Shown here piece after piece: positions 1 to 11,099 of a stretch of 64,000 nucleotides of DNA (positions within the stretch are counted from its first letter, which is position 1; each line of letters starts with the position of its first letter). The notes below the pieces were generated by a model. It was not told where the DNA came from and searched no databases. It saw only the letters and a program-made list of their open reading frames with translations. The DNA is from Quercus robur (Eukaryota; Streptophyta; Magnoliopsida; Fagales; Fagaceae), in contig NC_065537.1 in NCBI RefSeq assembly GCF_932294415.1, positions 2,604,001-2,668,000 of the forward strand. Direction: 5' to 3'. Position numbers and translations under genes: made by a program.

Positions 1-207
1 CATTCTTTTACACTTGTTCACATCCACTATTTCACATACATATCCATAATTGATACAAGAATTTTCCACATTTTAATTCATAAAAATGAATGCAAAAAAC
101 GAGATGTAAAATCATAGATGTTTGTGAGAATCAAAGCCCTTTCACACTCCTATGGCTATTTGGCCTAGGGGCAGCTCTACATGTATCTTAGGGTCATCCT
201 GACTTGC

Positions 208-238
<31 letters not shown>

Positions 239-327
239 TCTAAACTAACATATTTTGACCACCCTAACAAAAATATTACCCACCCTAATTTGAGAATTAC
301 AAGAATTTTAATTCAATAAAAATAAGA
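1..327. other. Gene-free AT-rich stretch with (AT)n microsatellite
   Basis: I see no coding signal. A perfect AT dinucleotide tract of about 28 bases occupies 211-238. The rest is AT-rich intergenic DNA. Confidence 0.7.
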
Positions 328-498
328 ATAATGTTACATTCATAACATTTTTACAATAATTTCATAACAAATCTTATGTGATAAGCTGAAATCAGTTACT
401 AATTCTAATTTGATTTCAATATTGACATCACTTATTATAGCATTAATTACAAATTGTTGTATAAGATTTGTTTTAAAAATGTTGTAGATATAGCATTA
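328..498. mobile_element. MITE with AATGYTA-type inverted ends
   Basis: The left end reads AATGTTACATTCATAACATT. The reverse complement of the right end reads AATGCTATATCTACAACATT, so the two ends form imperfect terminal inverted repeats of about 25 bases around about 120 bases without an ORF. A relative with similar ends lies at 53586-53749. I could not fix a target-site duplication, so the superfamily is unassigned. Confidence 0.6.
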
Positions 499-1044
499 CT
501 CCAAAAGTAATTTTGACCCTCAAGAAAAATATTGTATTCATGAGTTATCCTTGATAGTGCCGGCAGTTATGCATTTTTTGGCTTTGCAGTGGCAATAATT
601 TTGTTTTCCTTAGTGACTCAAGCTCATAGCTATAGCAAACATTATCCGTTTTTCTTTCTATTCAATATTATCATTTCAATTCTCTTATTTTATTACTCTT
701 ATCTCAGCACTCTCAATTCCCACTTTATCTCTTATCAATTTTTTTTTTCTTTGTTAGTAGAAAAAAGTGGTAACAGTTCATACATTTTCAGCTTTTTTTT
801 TTTTTTTTTTGGAGATATTGATATATTCAAGTTATTTTTATATTAAATTTTATAAAATTTAAGTTTCTTAGTGACCATCCTAAAAATGATTCCTGGAGTC
901 ACCACTAACTTGGCCAGTGACCACATTCAAATTAAGAGCACTTAACTATCTCATAATAAATAAATAAAAAAGCACCCAACTAAGATTGCTAGCTTGCAAA
1001 TCAATTAAGAATAACAATATAACATATTATTATTGTTCTCCCAA
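499..1044. other. No gene seen
   Basis: The stretch is AT-rich with T-tracts (for example around 791-810). The only open frame (589-846) is a low-complexity, Phe-rich read through T-tracts and shows no family signature. I see no RNA gene or repeat ends. Confidence 0.6.
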
Positions 1045-1200
1045 GATCCATATATAACCATGGTTAAACCTTCTTTCTAAGATCTCATAATTTCATTTGT
1101 AATGCTGCTTGTATCTGTAGTTTTTCAAGAGAAACATTTTGCACATACACAATTACGTGCCTGCTTCACTTTGCCTCCATTGCCAATGGATGATTTGTGA
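1045..1200 (-). repeat. Diverged copy of a ~155-bp segment also at 2507-2660
   Basis: This segment and 2507-2660 are alignable over their whole length, for example through ATGGTTAAACCTTCTT and CTGTAGTTTTTCAAGAGA. On the minus strand both encode a similar peptide ending SLEKLQI.AALQ.KL, then DL.KKV and a stop. The copy at 2523-2801 stays open, while this one has an internal stop. It may be the last exon of a gene I do not recognise, duplicated and decayed. Confidence 0.5.
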
Positions 1201-1287
1201 GTGATAATTTTGTGGTCTATTGGGAAGAGAGTCCAAAGAATCAGGTGGCTTAGGAATTTGTAACTAGTCTATAATAAACTTTTGGTA

Positions 1288-1970
1288 TCGCTAGCTGTTG
1301 TGTTTGTATTCTAGCAAACCTTTTGTCGACATTTTTCTTTATATATCCAATTGACTAGTTTAAAATCACTCCTATGCAAAATTCTCGCGATATATTTTGT
1401 CTTCGTTTGACCAGATTGTATCCATTCGGCAAGTACAGGGTCCAAGCTTTTTAGGGTACTAAGGGTTTGTTTGGATACCGTTTATTGGTAAAAATTGAAA
1501 ACTGAAAATACTATAGCAAAATAATTTTTAAATGTGTAAATAGTGATGTGAGACTTATTTTTAATGAAAATTTTGCTGAAAAAAGAAGTTTGTGGGTCCT
1601 ATGAATAGTGCATGTGACCCATTGACAAATGCAAACGCGCACAACAAGTGTTGAAAATGCTATCCAAACTCCACCTAACTGTTATGTATGTATTCTAGCA
1701 AACTTTTTGTCCTTATTATTATTTTTTTTTCCAGATATCTAATTGATTAGTTTAAATTTTGCAAAATTCTCGTGGACTATTTTGTCTTTGTCCAATTATG
1801 AGCAGATTGTATCCATTCGGCAAATATATGCTGGTTCGAAGTTTATAATAAACAATTTTTTTGGGGGGCACTATTCTAGCAAACCTTTAGTCGTCATTGT
1901 ACTTCAGGTATCCAATTAACTAGTTTGAAATTGAATCATGCAAAATTCTCATGAACTATTTTGTCTTTGT
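1288..1970. repeat. Three diverged copies of a ~150-bp repeat, the first two split by a MITE
   Basis: Copies near 1288-1440, 1676-1830 and 1860-1970 share the order TATTCTAGCAAAC..TTTTGTC, then ATCCAATTGA.TAGTTT, then GCAAAATTCTC, then TATTTTGTCTT. The first two also share AGATTGTATCCATTCGGCAA. A further partial copy is at 4578-4715. A Tourist-like MITE at 1463-1675 lies between the first and second copies. No coding function is evident. Confidence 0.6.
1463..1675. mobile_element. Tourist-like (PIF/Harbinger) MITE, TAA target duplication
   Basis: The element is 213 bp. Its left end is GGGTTTGTTTGGATACCG. The right end, reverse complemented, is GGTGGAGTTTGGATAGCA. The ends share the GG..TTTGGATA core common in plant Tourist elements. 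It is flanked by TAA at 1460-1462 and 1676-1678, the 3-bp TWA duplication expected for PIF/Harbinger. It has no ORF and is non-autonomous. Confidence 0.7.
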
Positions 1971-2506
1971 CCCTTTTCAGTCCAATTTAATCTTCCAAAA
2001 GTTTATTATAAACTACTTAAAGACACAACAGCTAACATTGTTGTTAGAGGCGTTTTCGGCACAAGTAGGCCTATAAAAATACTTTTAGATAATAATGCCC
2101 ACAAAGTCAGTCCAAGTACCTTCTCAAAAAAAAATAAAAATAAAAAATAAAAAAATAAATCAGTCCAAGGCCCATTACTATAGCCTATAGCCCAATATCC
2201 GTGAAAACCAACATCTGAAATTGGTCTAAGATGAGGCCTTAAAAAAAGAAACCATAAATTATGGAACCAGGCCAAACAAAAGATAGCCAGCATGGCCCAC
2301 GTTTATGAGCTTAGGCAGCACATTATAACATTCAAAAACAACAAATGGGAATAGCAAAATAAGCCCCATGAAATCAGCAGCAAGACCCATTCCATTCGTA
2401 TGGGCAATAGAACTTCAAGGCCATTTGGAGAAATTTGCTAACTAAAGTCCAACAATCAACAACAACCAGCCAAATATGATTTTTTTTTTTTTTTGTTTTC
2501 CTCTCA

Positions 2507-2801
2507 AGCTCCATGCCCATGGTTAAACCTTCTTATTAAGATCCCATAATTTTATTTGTAATGCTGCATGTATCTGTAGTTTTTCAAGAGATACATAACA
2601 CAATTGCGCTCCAGCTTTGCTTAATTTGCCTCCATTACCAATAGAGGATCCATGATTTGAGAATTCCTGTTTAGTGTTTAGAACTTCAATTATGGCTTGT
2701 GGGTGTTCTGTTCTGCGTTCTGTGGGTCTATTGGGCTTGACTCCCCAACTAATTTGTATATCTCCTTGGGTATAGCCCACAATGGGAGATCCTAGAAGCA
2801 A
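2507..2801 (-). repeat. Second copy of the 1045-1200 segment, with open minus-strand frame
   Basis: The minus-strand frame 2523-2801 is open for 92 codons. Its C-terminal half matches the shadow peptide in 1045-1200, ending SLEKLQIHAALQIKLWDLNK and two more residues. I do not recognise the protein. Either copy could be a terminal exon of a decayed gene or part of an old transposon. No splice sites could be assigned with confidence. Confidence 0.35.
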
Positions 2802-4351
2802 AATGGGCTTGTAAGAGATGGGTTAATAGTTTGAGGATAAAGATGCAGTGTTTACTCACTTTAGTCAAACCTATTCGAGAGGGATAGCTTATTGCTGAGG
2901 AGCCCCTTTTGTGTCCGAACTAGGTTATCTTCTCCCATCACTATTTCTCTCTCTTTCTCCTCTCATGTTTACTCCCCCAGGATTTTTGTTCCTACCCCTT
3001 TCTTGATTATCTCTTTCCTTTTTATACCCTCTTACTTGACCCTTCATGATAACTGAATATTCCACACATGTTTAGGTCCCTCCACTCATGAGCTTGAGTG
3101 GGTCCTTGAGTCCATGCCACTATTCTTACATGTCTTGTCGTGGACCAGGAGTGGAACCCATGACTATTATTGAAAAGATTTTCTAATAACTTGTACCTAA
3201 CGCTGAATCTTATGCTCGGATGGCAGACTTCCTCAAGGCACTACTTTACATTCTCAGCTAATATAGATCTTTGTTGGTGTGCTTTGTTGAGGTGGGGTAC
3301 CTCTCTTATAATGTCTCAGTATTCACCTAGTCAATGTGGGTTAAGCCTAGGCCAGTTTAACCTTAGATGGGCCCGGCCTAGTTCGGGGATGGGCCGGCCC
3401 TTTTGCCCTCTTACATGGCTTATTACCAATTTTTAAAATGAATTAACAATTTAAGTCGGATTAATTAATTTACCAATTCACAATTGCAAAGAAATAAACT
3501 AAAAAAAATAAAGAAACCCAACAATTACACCATTGACAAATGATGTGATGATGAAGAGAAAACCCCAAATGGGTAAAAACTCTCCAGACTTAGCCAGCAA
3601 TAAATCCATTAGTGAAAATAATTGTAGTACATATCAACTCAAAAAACCCTCCAAGTTAAGTAGTGACGATGTAGTCAAGCATCCAAAGCTCTTGCTAGCA
3701 ACCAACTTCACTAGTTCTTATTTCTCTTTAGTAGTTCACCCGAATTTTGCAAGTTGAGCCACCAAGTCTTGGATTTGTAGGATTGCTTTGTGATTTTCAA
3801 AACCAATCACTCAACCAAAGATCACACAATGGTAATATGGATTGTTCGGGTTATCTCCTCTTAAAGGTATGTCAATTTGAAAAGGGTGAAGGGTAGAGAC
3901 TACAAGAATTTTCTCTCTAAGTTGAATGGGCAGCTCTCTCTCTTCTTTATCTGTAAAATTGAGTGTGAAATCGTAGGTTTATAAGATTACCAAAGGACTA
4001 ATTGGATAAAAACAACAAAGAACTAAAACCATTTGATTTATCTTTAGTGAACATTCTTGCTTGACCCAAATTTAGGCTATAGTTTCAGGAAAAACTCTTT
4101 GTTGGTATATTTTTCATTTTTCTCATAACCTACCTAATAGTACCATAACTTCGCTTAAGTGAAATTCCGACACATGTACATGGTTGTTTGGTAATAAGTT
4201 ATTTAGTTTTGTGGTGAAAATTTTCTACTAAAAGTGTGCTAAACTATATTTATACTTTGAAAAAAGTAAGAAAAAATGAGGTTTTAAAAAGTTATACATA
4301 AATGATAAAAAGCATAAAAACCATCTTATAAACTAGTCCCAAGCACATACT
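2802..4351. other. No gene seen; possible old LTR debris
   Basis: Short open frames (3170-3436, 3533-3757) show no recognisable family. Around 3530-3760 the text resembles decayed retrotransposon LTR sequence, but no ends, primer site or partner copy could be found. Poly-T/A tracts are frequent. Confidence 0.5.
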
Positions 4352-4505
4352 CATGTACACCAATATCTAGCTGCTCCAAAACCACGTTGTCTCCAATACA
4401 AATACAACTCAAAATGAATGTAATACGTCATGTACACCAATATCTAGCTGCTCCAAAACCACGTTGTCTCCAATACAAATACAACTCAAAATGAATGTAA
4501 TACGT
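4352..4505. repeat. Perfect 77-bp tandem duplication
   Basis: The 77 bases at 4352-4428, starting CATGTACACCAATATCTAGC and ending TGTAATACGT, are repeated directly at 4429-4505 with no difference that I can see. Identity on this scale implies a recent duplication or an assembly artefact. Confidence 0.85.
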
Positions 4506-4577
4506 ATTATTACATTCATTTGACAGGGATTAATACAATATGTCCTAACATGATTCATACGTTAACCCTTACAGGAA

Positions 4578-4618
4578 TTTATAAAGTAGTTTATAATAAA
4601 TCTTTTGGGGCACTAGAT

Positions 4619-4659
<41 letters not shown>

Positions 4660-4715
4660 TATTTTTATTCTAGCAAACATTTTGTCATTATTTTTCTTTA
4701 TATATCCAAATGAGT
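4578..4715. repeat. Fourth, partial copy of the 1288-1970 repeat with a T36 tract
   Basis: It shares AGTTTATAATAAA and then GGGGCA with 1840-1870, and TATTCTAGCAAAC, TTTTGTCATT and TATATATCCAA with 1310-1350. A run of about 36 T interrupts it at 4621-4656. Confidence 0.5.
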
Positions 4716-4785
4716 GGTTATCTATCTTATGTTGGGACTTTGGACCAAATATCCACTCATATTTGGACTGATCTCCTTTTATCCC

Positions 4786-4978
4786 GAATACAAATCTGTT
4801 ATCCCACTTTTTATGTTCAATAAATAATATATAATATGACTTGTCTTTGATTTTTTTTTTTTTTTTTTTCATTTTAAACTTTGGTTATTTTATAAAGAAA
4901 GTCAAATAAAAATATAACAATTTGTGATTAGTGAAGTATAAAATGAAACATAAAAAATGGGATAGAGAATTTGTATTC
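4786..4978. mobile_element. 193-bp MITE with GAATACAAAT termini
   Basis: The left end is GAATACAAATCTGTTATCCC. The reverse complement of the right end is GAATACAAATTCTCTATCCC. These inverted repeats extend with gaps into ..CA.TTTTTATGTT. No ORF is present. The right half (4860-4978) is alignable to 52637-52738 upstream of OCT-d. The target-site duplication is unclear. Confidence 0.65.
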
Positions 4979-5094
4979 TATAATCCACCTTGCTTAGCTT
5001 TTGTGCCAAGCATGTACTACCATGTTGTTTGTTTGTTTAGACCCCTTAAACTAGATTATATAACCTAATATATTAACCAAGTAATTATTTAGAT

Positions 5095-5700
5095 TAATTA
5101 TTCAAATTTAGGTTAAACAATAATAAATCATATCATGCACAACAGCGGAAAAGTAAATAACTCCACGATATGATGACTTAGAAAAATCAATGAAATAAAT
5201 CATTTCAAGGTAAAAGTCTGGGGAGGATTTGACCTAGCAATTCTCAAGGTAAAGCAAATCCACTATAAGAGAATCGAAATTTTTACAATCAGATTTAACC
5301 CTAAATCTATTGCAACCATAAGCAGTAACTTACTAACACGACCATGTCCAAGCTACGAATCCACAGGCTCCTTCTCTTCTTGGACTTATTGCAACACAAG
5401 CACCCACGCTTATGGCTTTGAAATCCCACTCAAAGGTTTAGCAACACAAACTCTCTAGTTTGTGACTCTAAGACCATGCTTGAAGGTTTAAATCATCAGC
5501 AGTTGTTGATCTTGTTGCAACAACTTCAGATCCACCGAATCTAATGATATGAGAGTGATTTCCAGTAGTGACTTTCAAAGAGGAAGATACAATACCTTTT
5601 AGATCTCACAAAAGCACCTCCAAAGTCCTTTTCAGATCTGTAAAAACGTATCTTAGGGTTTCCTTTAAATACTATGTGAAATAAATCTGAAACCCTAATT
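5095..5700 (-). mobile_element. Remnant of an LTR, probably copia-like, no internal region
   Basis: The region contains blocks typical of plant LTRs read on the minus strand, such as a CATGCACAACAGCGGAAAAG stretch near 5138 and a series of short A/T-rich and C-rich phrases with no ORF. A more decayed copy lies at 12112-12440, sharing GATGACT.A.AAAA, then GGATTT.A.CTA, then AACCCTAAATCTA. No primer site, polypurine tract or second LTR is adjacent. Exact ends are uncertain. Confidence 0.4.
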
Positions 5701-6169
5701 ACTTAATGAGCTTAACAGACTGATGGGCTTAATTAAAATTCTACAAACCTGTGTTTTGTTCAGTCGAACTTGACATGTTTCGAATTCTTAATTTTGCAGC
5801 TTGTATGTTCTTATGTTCTAACTTGTAACACCTTGGGAATTATCTAATCAAACCTATAAATCTAGGAATCTATATATAGACAAGTTTGTGCTCACAGTTT
5901 GCTAATTGTTCTAAATTTTTAGAACCTAGCACATGTATTATGAAGGGTTGTGACTTAGCATAGCATGAGAGAAACTTGAGTCCGGGCATTAAAAACCCTA
6001 TAAAATAAGGAATTAGTGTGATGTAGAAGCATCGACCCTTGTCTAGCCAACATAGCCTAGTTAAAAGCATGAAGGTCATGAAAGCCAAGACCCCTTTTAG
6101 TTATAAAGTACACAATTTTGACCATTTCTTCCAATGTATTTTCCTTTCCATAACCTCATATGATACAAG
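5701..6169. other. No gene seen
   Basis: Small minus-strand open frames (5870-6088) have no family signature. Together with the LTR remnant, this stretch separates two pieces that are contiguous at 52.6-53.0 kb, so it belongs to inserted material. Confidence 0.5.
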
Positions 6170-6465
6170 AACAGTAAAAATATACTTTAGTCATTGAGAA
6201 AGCTTGAGAATAGATTTTCCAGTTTGGCCCCTTTTTTAATTTATCCAAGGAATTTTTAGCAGTTTTTCTAATACTTAGGACACTCCCTAAAAGCTTATGA
6301 CAATTACTTTTGAAATCATCTACATCATTAGTGTTCTTAAACATTATTTTCATGGTTATGAACATTAAAACACTTTAGTTCATCAATGATAATAGGGGTC
6401 AAAGATCACACTCAATATATAAATCCTACAAGAGTGTACCTGCATTCTAATACCAATCTAAAAAC
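6170..6465. repeat. Paralogous block C, matching 52740-52975
   Basis: Shared order with 52740-52975: AAAAATATACTT.AGT, then CTTTTTTAATTTAT / CTCTTTTAATTTAT, then GTCAAAGATCACA and CAAGAGTGTAC. The homology continues leftwards through 4860-4978, so 4979-6169 was inserted in this copy. The block forms the left anchor of an old segmental duplication that includes an OCT gene. Confidence 0.55.
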
Positions 6466-6469
6466 GTAG

Positions 6470-6556
6470 CTATAGACAAAATGGACCTATAGCCACGTTT
6501 TTAGGAGCTACAGCTGCATTTTAAACACATGGCTATAGCCCGCGTTTTTTGTAGTG
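6470..6556 (-). mobile_element. CACTA (En/Spm) terminus fragment
   Basis: Read on the minus strand from 6556, the sequence begins CACTACAAAAAACGCGGGCT. CACTACAAAAA is the usual terminus of plant CACTA elements. It is followed by imperfect repeats of a GCTATAGC..CGTTTTTA motif (three within 80 bases), like subterminal repeats. No transposase frame or opposite terminus was found, so this is one end of a small or broken element. Confidence 0.5.
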
Positions 6557-6919
6557 TGTCAAGAATCTTCTTTCAATCTATTGAGCTGTGATCGAAAGGT
6601 TGTTGATGACACTTTGTTCAATCGATGGAAGAGCAATCAAAATCTTCAATTTATATCTTCTTTGAGCTGCATCTTGGACTTGTAATTTTGAACTCTTAAT
6701 GACAGATTAGAGACTCAATTAATATTATATTGTCATGGAATTAGTCAACCTTAAACTTTACAAGAGTACCCACCCATAGAGCGATGAATCATAAGCACCA
6801 GTAATAACCTATTGAAATAAGATCAATATCAAATACAAACTATGCTGTAAAATGTTTCCAAAGGAAAGCCAAAATCGAGATGAAATAGATCACCTCAGTC
6901 CACTAACTCAAGACTAAGA

Positions 6920-6956
<37 letters not shown>

Positions 6957-7814
6957 TATATAAAGATATTGGTTCATTAACATATAGAAGAGTTACTATG
7001 ATTATTCGAAGAAAAAAAAAAGAGTTAGTATGATTATGCCAAAATAGAGGTAGTTATTGTTGATTGTCTCCCTCATCCATTCTATTTAAGGAATTTAAAA
7101 AAGGAAAAAAAGAAAATAAAAGAAAGAAGTTATATAAGAATAAATAAAATTGGTTGTACGTAGCCCTAGATCACCTATTTCAGTTGTCTTCTACTAATAA
7201 TTAATATTTAGTAACCACAAGGCCATTGCACTTTTTGTTTTCTCAGATAACATATTTATTTTAATAATTCGATAATTAAGGATTGAAGGATTTTTAGGGT
7301 TTTAGACACAGTTGTCTCAGATTTTATCAAATATTAACTCAATAATTAATTAAACTAAGCGCTAACCTGTGCGATACACGAGATAGTTAAATAGAAATAA
7401 AATATAGTTATTATTTAGGATATTGACTTGAAAATATATGAAAATAAAACCATTTGTTCAAAATAAAAGTTCACATAAAAATAAAGATAAACTTGTGGAG
7501 ACCAGCCAACGTTCTGAACATAAATTAAGCTAATAAAATGGATGGATATCATGTATAGGTTATCAAACTGTTTGAAGTACCAAAAATTACTTATGTGGAG
7601 GATAGGGCCAAAGCACCTGATGTTACGTGTTTTGATAGCATTGGCTTCTATCAAATCACCTGAATAAGGGATTCAAAGACAAGGCCACATGCATTAGTTT
7701 GAGCAAATAACATTCTAAGCCAGCTTTATGGAATCAGAATGTAGCAAGTTGTGAAGGTCCATATGATTTACACAAAGGTGTAGAACTAGCATGGGAATTT
7801 ACATATTCCACCTA
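6557..7814. other. No gene seen; (TA)n microsatellite
   Basis: A TA repeat of about 30 bases sits at 6924-6954. The minus-strand frame 7415-7654 has no recognisable domain. The rest is AT-rich intergenic DNA. Confidence 0.6.
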
Positions 7815-7822
7815 GTTAGGAT

Positions 7823-8396
7823 CAAGGTTTTCAAACCCGGACCGTTCATTGAACCGTAAAAGGGAGAGGTTCAAGTTTTTTGAGGTTGAACTGAGGTCGA
7901 ACCGAGGTCGAACCGTGATGACGTCATAATTAATTTAATAATTAATTAAAGCCTAAATATAGATATTAAATTTATAAAACTAGCAAAATTGACAATATAT
8001 CGATATATGTGAGGGAAATTTAATGATTTTCAAGCATATATTTAATAATTAAATAAGAAATTTAATAAAATAAAATAATAACCATGAAAACAATAAAATT
8101 TATGATTAATTTTTGAAGTAAATTTGAATATCTTTGAAGGATTTTAATTATAATTTTTTTTTTATTCCTTGTAAGAGATGGATAATTTAATTAAGTAGAA
8201 TAAAATTGTAAAAAAAAAAAAAATGCTAAGGGGTTGGACTGCACGGTTCTCACCGGTTTGTGCGGTCCAACCCCGGTTTTAGCGGTTCACAGAATTAACA
8301 AAAAATCCGGTTCTTTAGGCTTAAAAACCGGTTTTCATCCCGGTTTTCGGTTTTCACGGTCCAACCTCCCGATCCGGTCCGGTTCTGAAAACTATG
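7823..8396. mobile_element. hAT-type non-autonomous element with 8-bp target duplication
   Basis: The 574-bp element is bounded by GTTAGGAT at 7815-7822 and 8397-8404, an exact 8-bp duplication as expected for hAT. The termini are CAAGGTTTTCAAACCCGGAC and, reverse complemented, CATAGTTTTCAGAACCGGAC. CCGGTT and CGGTCC words are dense near both ends, in contrast to the AT-rich centre. It has no transposase ORF. Confidence 0.75.
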
Positions 8397-8404
8397 GTTA
8401 GGAT

Positions 8405-11019
8405 GAAGGCGGGACTACAAGTCATAAAAAAGTAAGCATATTATAACAAACCCCAATTATCCTTTAATGCACATTGGCATAAAATTTAACTTAATCAAAA
8501 GCATTTTGTTGAGGTAACTATTAGATCAATCCTACAAAGGAACTATTTTTAAGGGTCATACTAAGATGGCAAATGAAAAGAGTGAAACAGCAATGAAGTT
8601 AGTCACCAAGACAATTAGCCCTGCACCCATTATCATCATACATCCACCAATTTTTCTATGTTCTCATGTGAAATTGATTGCATGAGATTTGGATGATTAA
8701 AACAATCATTTAAATCAATTATAGGCACATACCAACTTATTAGATTTGAATACATATCCACTAATAGTCTGCAACAAAAGAGTACCAAAATAAAAATAGA
8801 ATTGGTTGATCAGGTACAACATATATTGATCTACATATATCATTTGCATAGTTAGCTAATGATAATATATGCATATACAAGAATACACATGCATGACAAC
8901 AGTTAGTGTACATTACATAAAAGGTTCATGGCCAAAATGGCACCTCTTCCATTAGTATGTGGTTGAGTAATGTGATATGCATCACCTAAACTACATTATA
9001 ATCTTTAGAAATCAATAACCCACAAAAGCATTATAATGAGAGATTTAATAGTTATTATGTCCATGATAAGCGACCTGACATCCCATAGCCACAAATCTTT
9101 GCATAGATTTTTGTACCTCGTTTTTTTGCATGCCCAAGTTCCTTCATAAAGAAAAAAGAAAAATTCCAATCCAAATGAAAAATAGTGAAAACCATTCAAT
9201 AAGGATAGGAAGAAAGGGGAAAAAAAATCAAAATGTTCAAAAAAGAGATGTTTCAACTCACTTCAGCAGAATGCAAGCATATCAAAATAGAACAAAGCAT
9301 AAATTTTAAAAACAGGGAAGCTGAATTTGCTTAGAAATAAAAGTCCATCATTAGTTCATTCTTTAATTAGGAAGGTAGATAGACTTAAACAAATAAAAGT
9401 CCATCATCAAAGAATGAAGAATCTATCCAAAACTCAATCAAATCAAATCAAGAATAAAGAGAGATGCATCAAGTACAACAGGAACTCTGCCTTCATACAT
9501 GTAACAATGAAAACAATAGAGTTAGTTCGTGTGATACGCAGCCGACTTTGTACTTGATGAACTCAGCCAATGGTTCTTTTGTAGTTGTCACGAATGTGTT
9601 CAAAGCAAGATTTTTATGTCTTAGTACAAACACACGGGTTTGTGTAAACAAAATTTCATACACGCTCAACCATAATAAGGGGATACACTACTTCCCATTG
9701 CTAACAAAAAATTTCTCACACTCATTCGAATACATTGCTTCCCATAGATTTTCCTTTAAATTGTAAGTAAAATTTAGTGGGGACACGTTCACCAAGATAT
9801 CAAAATCATATAAAACACACCCAGCAACTAAAATCAGTGTTTCTATGTTATCACACAAGTGCATAACCAATGCGGTAAACAATAAAAGAGTCATAGTGCT
9901 TAAGATGCTTATACTCTTCTTCTAGTAGTTCCATCTTATCATCTCCATTGTTAGCTTCTACTTCATCTCCCTCTCCTTTTTCACTTTCCCTTTCTTTGTA
10001 TTGAAAGTCAGCTTCTTCTTTTTCATGCTCCAACTACATCATAAATGCTTAATTAACAACTCAGTTGCTATAGCCTACATCAACCAACAATATTCAAGTT
10101 GGACAAAAATCCTTGACACATAAAAACCACAAATAAAGATTCATGACAAAACCAATAACTCAATTTTCAATATGTTAAAGATATAAACCCCCCAAGAGAT
10201 ATCTTTAATACAATCAAATCCGATTTTGCACAGCCAAGCACAACTCTCTGCTGTAGAATATCAATCGATTTCTGAGTGTTTTTCTTGGATTTAATTTTGT
10301 AGTTAGGTTTTCTAAACTTGCGTGTAGGGTTGTAGCCAATCTCTCAAAACCTTTTTTTTTTTGTTGAGAAAACAGTCTCTCAAAACTTGAGTGTAGGGGT
10401 TTAGTTTTTTATTAATCCTATAAATTAGCACATGTGTAATTGTGACAAATAGTCCCAAAATGACTTAAAATGTTCAGGTATAACCTAAAAATGCCTGAAC
10501 ATTTTCAGGTATAACCTGCAATAAAGAGTTTCATTTTGGGCCATTAATGACAAGTATATTTTGTTTCCAAGATATATTAACCATCATAACACACATGCAA
10601 ACAGTGATTGATCAATAATGAAGTTCAAATAAATGTTAGATTTGAGCCCCAATATTACAATCCTATGCGCTAAGCATATTAATGCCTCACATAGGAACCA
10701 CATACATACACATTTCCAAGATTGAGACTTATTATCACCAACATGGACTCCTGTCTTTCTCACATCAATTACTAAACCCCTCACCAACACATTACCTCAA
10801 ATTAGGTTCCTATAATCAAACAATACAGAAAAGAAACCATGACCATAATAACAACATTGCACTCATATAGTATATCATCCACCACAACACAAGTTATAGA
10901 TTCACAAATATCAAAATTACAACCACAAATTGACATAGCATATAACTATAAATCAAAGATACGTTTTCAGATTTAGCAAAAAACCCAATACGCCAAAACA
11001 CAATATATATACTACATAC
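8405..11019. other. Gene-poor stretch, no confident gene
   Basis: An acidic minus-strand frame at 9851-10033 (rich in E and K) is preceded by a plausible splice acceptor but matches no family that I know. A direct repeat of TTATACCTGAA-type words occurs at 10478-10518. If the RPL34 exon at 11020-11099 were part of a full gene, its downstream exons should lie here on the minus strand; I searched for the conserved L34 C-terminal words and did not find them. Confidence 0.5.
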
Positions 11020-11099
11020 CCCTTGATTTCTCTTGCCAGTGACAGGGCACTTAGGTCTACTTGCCCTCTTCTTAGTGGTCTGATACACCGACTTCCCAT
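11020..11099 (-). pseudogene. RPL34: Isolated exon of cytosolic ribosomal protein L34 (eL34)
   Basis: The 80-bp minus-strand segment encodes a peptide starting [13 protein letters not shown] and ending [10 protein letters not shown]. Plant L34 has [20 protein letters not shown] here, so the match is nearly exact, with G to R and I to N changes near the end. L34 is a large-subunit ribosomal protein. The segment is bounded by TTTTAAG on the 5' side and GGGGTATGTAG on the 3' side, consistent with splice acceptor and donor sites. The first and last exons are missing in the expected places, so it is most likely a captured or orphan exon, or the remains of a gene broken by rearrangement. Confidence in the L34 assignment is high; confidence that it is non-functional is moderate. 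Confidence 0.7.

Noticed and set aside
589..846. 85-codon frame with a hydrophobic N-terminus
   Set aside because: Phe-rich translation of T-tracts, with no conserved motif. The hydrophobicity is explained by base composition.
4591..4872. 93-codon Lys-rich minus-strand frame
   Set aside because: It results from T36 and T19 tracts and overlaps a MITE.
9851..10033. Acidic 60-codon minus-strand frame preceded by a possible splice acceptor
   Set aside because: Composition is E/K-rich and low in complexity, no donor or further exon was found, and I recognise no family.
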